In this document: in pieces, positions 58,916 through 64,000 of the stretch
Numbering within the stretch: the stretch's first letter is position 1
How the letters are laid out: every line of letters begins with the position of its first letter
NCBI RefSeq assembly: GCF_008831285.2
Contig: NC_045148.1
Coordinates: 8,311,001-8,375,000 of the forward strand
Source of the DNA: Nymphaea colorata
Lineage: Eukaryota > Streptophyta > Magnoliopsida > Nymphaeales > Nymphaeaceae
Reading direction: 5' to 3'
Length of the DNA: 64,000 nt
Notes under the pieces: model-generated
Seen by the model: only the letters and a program-made list of their open reading frames with translations
Database searches by the model: none
What the model was told of the DNA's origin: nothing
Position numbers and translations under genes: made by a program

Positions 58916-59098
58916 CTAAGCAACTCGTTCTCTCCATTTCACCAATTTATCGAAATCATGATCTATGAATACGATATCTTCCTCTCCTTGCTGAATGTTC
59001 GTTTTCTGTAGTGGCCTCAATTCCGGTATCTCTTCTACATGCACCTCCCTTTCGCTCAAGTCGACGAAGCCTAGCATATTTTCTTCCGATGCTATCAC
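58916..59098 (-). CDS. coding-like exon of unknown product, upstream of the previous one
   Basis: The minus-strand frame reads SEENMLGFVDLSEREVHVEE, then IPELRPLQKTNIQQGEED and IVFIDHDFDKLVKWRERVA, with a stop at 58,916. It is acidic with a coding-like composition. A 3' splice-like TTTCCTCTCGTGATAG precedes it at about 59,094, and a donor-like TTG/gtgaaa lies near 58,933. It may belong with the exon candidate at 58,689-58,820 as part of one gene or pseudogene. I do not recognise it. Confidence 0.3.
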   Translation of the reverse strand: MIASEENMLGFVDLSEREVHVEEIPELRPLQKTNIQQGEEDIVFIDHDFDKLVKWRERVA

Positions 59099-59239
59099 GA
59101 GAGGAAATCCAGATATCCCAGAATCGCAAGCCTATTTATCCCTTCAATTGTGTTGTGAGATTCTTCAGACTAGCCTCTTGCTGATATCTAGATGCTCTCT
59201 CATGGACATGAAAATTGTTGGGCAGCTGATAAGCTTCGG

Positions 59240-59540
59240 AATTGTGTTCTTATTTGTACAATAAGAATGGATTCGTTCATGCATATGGTTGTTGTTGGGG
59301 AACTCGCGCCAAATGTTTGACGAAATTTCCATCCCATTTCAATGGTGTTGGTGTAAGGTGGGTGGAGCTTGTCAAAGATGGTTGTTCTTCTCGATGCAGT
59401 TTTGGGAGACCAAATGTGAACTAGTGAAGTGCTACGGTTTCTGGTTATGTATATATTGGGTCTCTAAGGACGCTTTTTCTCTACGCGTTGAGATGTTGCA
59501 CCAGCCTAAAAATGGTGTCAAATTGTGCTGAGCAGCTCCA
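59240..59540 (+). pseudogene. possible pentatricopeptide-repeat (PPR) gene remnant
   Basis: Switching frames on the plus strand gives NGFVHAYGCCG, then RQMFDEISIPF, then ELVKDGCSSR. This resembles the PPR pattern 'NaLvdmYaKCGel..Ar.vFDemp..nvvsWn.mi.gyvkdG'. Stops and frame changes occur within 100 codons, so it would be a decayed fragment. The resemblance is weak and only one repeat unit can be seen. Confidence 0.25.
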
Positions 59541-59549
59541 TGAAGAAGG

Positions 59550-62020
59550 TAGTTGAGGCTGTGCTGAGGGATCCAGTAATCTTGTGTGAGGTATTCTGAT
59601 GAATGGATCTAGCCTCTAGGTATTTTGACAATCGGATGACTGGATAGTTGTTGTCATTTCTGACTTAAATGAACTCTGTAACTGCAGACAGAGAAGGAAG
59701 TTAATCGTGAGAATGATATGATTGATAAAAAAAGAGATGTGGCCTCACAGAGTTTAAATTTTTTGTTGGTGCATCATGTCCCTAGGTGATGATAATTGAT
59801 AGACGGGTATATATACCTGAAGAGCTCTATTTTTGCTAGTGCTGATGAACAGAATTTGAAAGAAGATTGGCTTGCTGTCAAATGCTCGTTATGTGCCTGG
59901 GTTTCTCTGAAAGCATGGTTGCAGAAATTGGCACTCGAGTCCTTACATGATTTGACCATTTGAAGGAGGAGTCTGTCCAGCATTGTGTCTGTCAGTCAGT
60001 ATCTTGTCTTCATTTCTTACATGTAAAGCGTTGTAAATTTCATCTTTCAATCATTTGCTCAATCTTTACCTAAAATTTCCATTTTGTTTATTGATATGTA
60101 TCTGCATTGTAAATTTCCTGTCTTCTCAAGAATATATATGTATATTATGAGCTGCTCCTCATTGCTCTGGTTCAATGTCAAAAGTTTATTCAAAAGTGCT
60201 AAATGGTTCCATCACAATTTTATATTCTAAAAATAGTTTCATCTATATGTTATGTGGCTTTTCTCTCCTTGGTTCCGCACGTCACTTCAGAATAAGGCAA
60301 TTTTCAACTGGCAGTGCAAAATGGAAGTGAATTGAAAGGTGAATAGTTTTTGAGAAATGAGAAAATTAAGTGACAAGCCTGAAACCTCCTTTCCATCTTC
60401 ACCTAAGGAATTAAATTCACACCGTCTCTGAATATATTCTAAGAAGACAATCCTCGAACCCCTTAAGAAATGTTTTGTGGAATGTTTTAACGTAAACAAT
60501 GGTTGAACATCTATGTAAATAATAGACGGTACAAGGATAAGATGTATCAAGTCAGAAAAACCGGAATATTATCAACCGGAACCAGGCGTGATGTCACAAA
60601 TCCTCAACTTCCTCACATCTTTATGGGGAGAAAGAGAGGGGCATAAAGGGTGGCAAACTTGATACCCGAATTGATCATAACTTTGAATTAAAGCAAACCA
60701 CAACTTAGAAAACGTCCATCATAACTTTGAATTAAAACAAGCCACAACTTAGAAAGCGTAAGAGTATGATTATAAGGGTTTTACGCCCAAGATGGTTTCC
60801 TTAAGTAAACTTAAAAAAAAAAAAATGGTACGTGGACGCATGGAATCCATTAGAAAAAATCTCGGAATTGGTCCTTTAATTTGGATTCCCTTACAGAGTT
60901 GGAGAACTCTACACTTATTTGTTTTTTGCCGTAGCCTCCAAGCTATATTTCTTAAGATCTCCCGTTGCTCCAATTACATGCTTCATTAGAGAGAGAGAGA
61001 GAGAGGGAGGTAGAGGGAGTTCACATTTTCCCTAAGAAGTGAAAGAGAAAACCTGGTCTCAAATGTGCACTTCGATTTCTGATAATCATTAGGAAACAAC
61101 AAGCAATATTTGGTACCCAAAGAAATTCAGAGACTATATCTTAACCAGCTACATCTTAGTCAATTTTTATAGCTTCTGGTCCAAGAAAGCACATTCTTGG
61201 GTTGCTTAAGGGAGTAGCTAGGCATTGGGTTGATCTTAGCATAGATGACAACTTAAGTACTTCAGCTAAAGTCTGGGAGAGAAAGTTACATGTGTGTCGG
61301 GCATACCATGCGCAGTAAAAGAGGGAAGGACATTTTGGTAATTTATTAAAAAATATTTTGATAGGTTTTTTACTTTTTTTTATTTTCAATTTTTTCTTTA
61401 TAAAAAAAACTCTTTTTTAGTGTGAAATAAAGGTATTTTAATCATTAACCATACTCTTCTTGCACCACTAGTACAACAAATATAATAAGGTTTGAAAGTC
61501 AGGGGGTAATCTCTTCTTTTACCATTATCCTTTATCTTAAAGTTCTTGAACTTCTTGAACCATACCTTTGATATGTTTGCTAATCCGGGGCTTGACCCTG
61601 GGTTGTCTTGAAGAAACTTTTTCAGGAACCCTAGAGACATCATTTGGCTACTACGCCAAGCAATTGAGACCTAAATATTTTCTCATGTCACACTAATGTT
61701 AAAAAGTCGGACTTTACAAGTGTTCCCACAGGTGGTGATGCCTGCTTTATGGTGCAACAGGAGAAAGTAAAAGGTGCCCCTTTTGTTTGTGAACTTGACC
61801 TTGCCATATTAGACACCAGTCATTGTTTGGACAAACCTGACCGACCTACACTTTAGTTTTAAGGTGAGCGGGTTTCCATCCAGAAACCGAAGCCCCCGCT
61901 CAACCCTTCATCCCGTGGGATATAGGGCTTGCTTTCGATATTCACATTTTAATTATGAGCAACATAAACATATATAAGAGAGTGTCATAAATTTGAAAAG
62001 TTCACGAAGCCGATAGATCA
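59550..62020. other. intergenic, no gene seen
   Basis: AT-rich with a short GA run at 60,991-61,006 and only fortuitous frames. A pair of near-identical phrases, 'cataactttgaattaaa(g/a)caa(a/g)ccacaacttagaaa', occurs at about 60,677 and 60,720. Confidence 0.45.
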
Positions 62021-62232
62021 GCAGAGTCAGACTTTCATCCTTAGTGGGCTAAACGGTTATGTGACAAGCTAAATATATTTTTTGAAAGTTTTTCATAGGG
62101 CCAATACCTATTTTCAAAAAATTATGGGTTGGAACTCATATTTTTGAAAATTTTAATATATACATTTTAATTTTACAAAAGTTGAAGAGAAACCATGGCT
62201 CCTGCAGATGTCCCTTGGCTCTGCCTCTGGGA
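62021..62232 (+). mobile_element. decayed short element of the GGAGCC-ended family
   Basis: Left end GCAGAGTCAGACTTTCATCC, right end CCCTTGGCTCTGCCTCTGGG. The interior is AT-rich with TTTTGAAAATTTTAATATATACATT, as in relatives. Confidence 0.5.
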
Positions 62233-62239
62233 TCAAGGG

Positions 62240-64000
62240 AATTTAATGTCCCATCATATGAGATCTAATGAATGAGATCTGAAGAGGGGAAGGCGAAAAA
62301 GGCATGCTCATTTAAATCCACAGCATGCTTTAGAGAGATGGGAAAATCTCACACATTAGATATCTTCTTTCAAATCTCACACAAATCATGACAGACAACG
62401 CAACATAAGTTTCATGCCTTTTTCGGTCTACATATTCTGCATGCCTTTAATAAAAAGATACGAACAATTGAAGCATGCTATAAATTATATTAATGTAAAT
62501 TTTCTTTTATTTCCCACCGTTGACATTTCATCTATCAAATTCGTGCAACGGATAATTTTCTATATGATTTGCACCAGCTTTCTTCAACTTATATATTTTA
62601 GGGACTATATTTAGCAGGAGACAAAATATAAATTTTTATTTTTTTTTACTATATGTTTGAACATGAGAGTTGCTCCTTAACGCCATGCTGAAATTTGAAA
62701 TTAATTTTAAATCCACAGTAGATTAATCTAAGTTCATGGTGTAAACAAATAATGAATTTCTCAATTAGAGGTCTCAAATTTGTGTTATCTTATAAAAACC
62801 ACTAATTTGTGGATTAAAGGGGAAGGGGTCTAACCATAGATTCATGGGTTTAAAATTTGTGGTAGCCACAGATTTGAAATTGGAGGTCATCAAACATAGT
62901 TAGCTCTTTAGATTGGAAGTTAAATTTATTATCTCTAAGGGGGTTGTTGTAATGGCCAAGGCAGGGGCTGGGGTTGATAAGTGGCTAGTTTTCGTTTCAA
63001 TCTTTTATAACATTAACTTTATATGCTACAAAAGAAGAGACACCAATATGCAAATAGACATAACGGGGACACCTACCTCGAGACATCACAAAGTGGCTCT
63101 CGACGGTAAGGGTATGAGAGGATGGGAGGCTTTGGCCTTCCCTCAGGCGCTGGAATTAACCACTCACTCACTCCAAAGTTAAATTTGCTATTTTAGGCTA
63201 GAAGGTCGACAGCTGGAGCACAATTGGGTAGGAGTTTGTTTTTTAAAAGTTATCTATAAAAGATAGGCGCCTGAATATAAAATTTGAAGTTCTAGCTACT
63301 CCTCGTGAAAATATTCAAATGAAGCGCTTCCTGTCAAAATTTTATAATGTCAAAATTTTATAATGTCAAAATTTTATACTAAAAGAAAAGGGAAATGACT
63401 TGCTTGCCTGCTGAACTTTATATTTAGGACAGATGCAGCTCGTCTGCCCTCGTACAGGCAAGTCCTCCCGCCTCTTGCTTCAAATCCAGTAATAATGTTT
63501 TTCTTCGTGGTACCATAGGCGGATGATGTTCCGGTAATTGTGAACCCACTGAATCTGTTCAGTATTGAATTTCTCTCTCTCTCTCTCCCGTCTGCTTGCA
63601 TCTTTATTCTAAACGGATGCTCTCTGGTCCTGTGGCCTCTGACAGTGTACCAGAATCGATGGGCATGGAGTTCGGTATTTTTTCATGGTTTCTGTAGTGA
63701 CCGCTTGGCTTGCGAGGCGATTGTTTCATTCGTCTTAGAGTTGCACACCAACTGTTTGATGGAACGCCCAAAAGGATATTGCTTCTCTGAGTTTATAATT
63801 TCAGGTGTGATTAGGCTGGGAAACACTTGGATATTAGATAATTGGAATGGATGTGATGTCATGGAATGTCACCTTTCCTGGTTAAGTGCAAGGTTGGGAC
63901 TGCTACGAATGGACCTGCATCAGTTTGTTTGGTTGTCACGAGTATGGGAAGACAACAAGAGCCGCGCCAAGATGGATGTTCACTTGGCATTTGTGACAAG
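62240..64000. other. intergenic, no recognised gene up to the window end
   Basis: AT-rich to 63,400, then more balanced composition to the end. The last 600 bases look less repetitive and could be the edge of a gene, but no frame was recognised. A CT run lies at 63,572-63,587. Confidence 0.4.
63332..63379. repeat. 16-bp unit repeated three times
   Basis: tgtcaaaattttata followed by a/c occurs three times in direct succession, identical but for the last base. Confidence 0.95.

Noticed and set aside
60792-60989. Plus-strand frame starting MVRGRMESIRKN, reminiscent of a MADS-box start
   Set aside because: Only the first few residues resemble MVRGKxxMxRIEN; the following residues do not continue the MADS domain in any frame.
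1-64000. CRISPR array, operon or bacterial system
   Set aside because: The repeats are simple or transposon-derived, the genes have spliceosomal introns, and the DNA is clearly nuclear plant sequence.

Overview
The window is nuclear DNA of a flowering plant. It is AT-rich, genes have many small exons with GT-AG introns, MITEs, hAT, copia and gypsy remnants are common, and the three recognisable genes belong to plant-specific subfamilies. The species cannot be fixed from the sequence.

Layout. 1-3,700 is a transposon nest: a decayed Ty1/copia polymerase gene (+) split by a 2.2-kb hAT-type element with recognisable inverted ends and an imperfect 8-bp target duplication, plus a second unclassified insertion. 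4,178-12,640 (-) is a diacylglycerol kinase gene of the AtDGK5/DGK6 type. Eight coding exons (290 aa) are present, and the C-terminal part is missing because the reading runs into the transposon nest and the window edge. An antisense gypsy-like LTR fragment with a tRNA-Met primer site lies in one of its introns. 12,700-22,700 is gene-poor AT-rich DNA with MITEs. 22,775-30,243 (+) is a complete nine-exon gene for a HAL2/AHL-type 3'(2'),5'-bisphosphate nucleotidase (440 aa) with intact metal-binding motifs. 30,300-39,100 is gene-poor. 39,173-40,664 (+) is a complete three-exon R2R3-MYB gene (332 aa) of the MYB41/74/102 and MYB53/92/93 type. 40,700-64,000 has no recognised intact gene. It holds hAT-, Tourist- and CACTA-like short elements, many microsatellites, and a near-adjacent direct duplication of a 2.5-3.1 kb unit (52.42-54.96 kb and 55.04-58.11 kb). 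Two coding-like exon candidates of unknown identity lie near 58.7-59.1 kb (-).

The genes do not form a functional cluster. The kinase makes phosphatidic acid from diacylglycerol, the nucleotidase degrades 3'-phosphoadenosine 5'-phosphate from sulfate metabolism, and the MYB is a transcription factor of a clade linked to suberin, cuticle and stress responses. All exon boundaries were read by eye from splice sites and reading frame and confirmed only by frame continuity and family resemblance.
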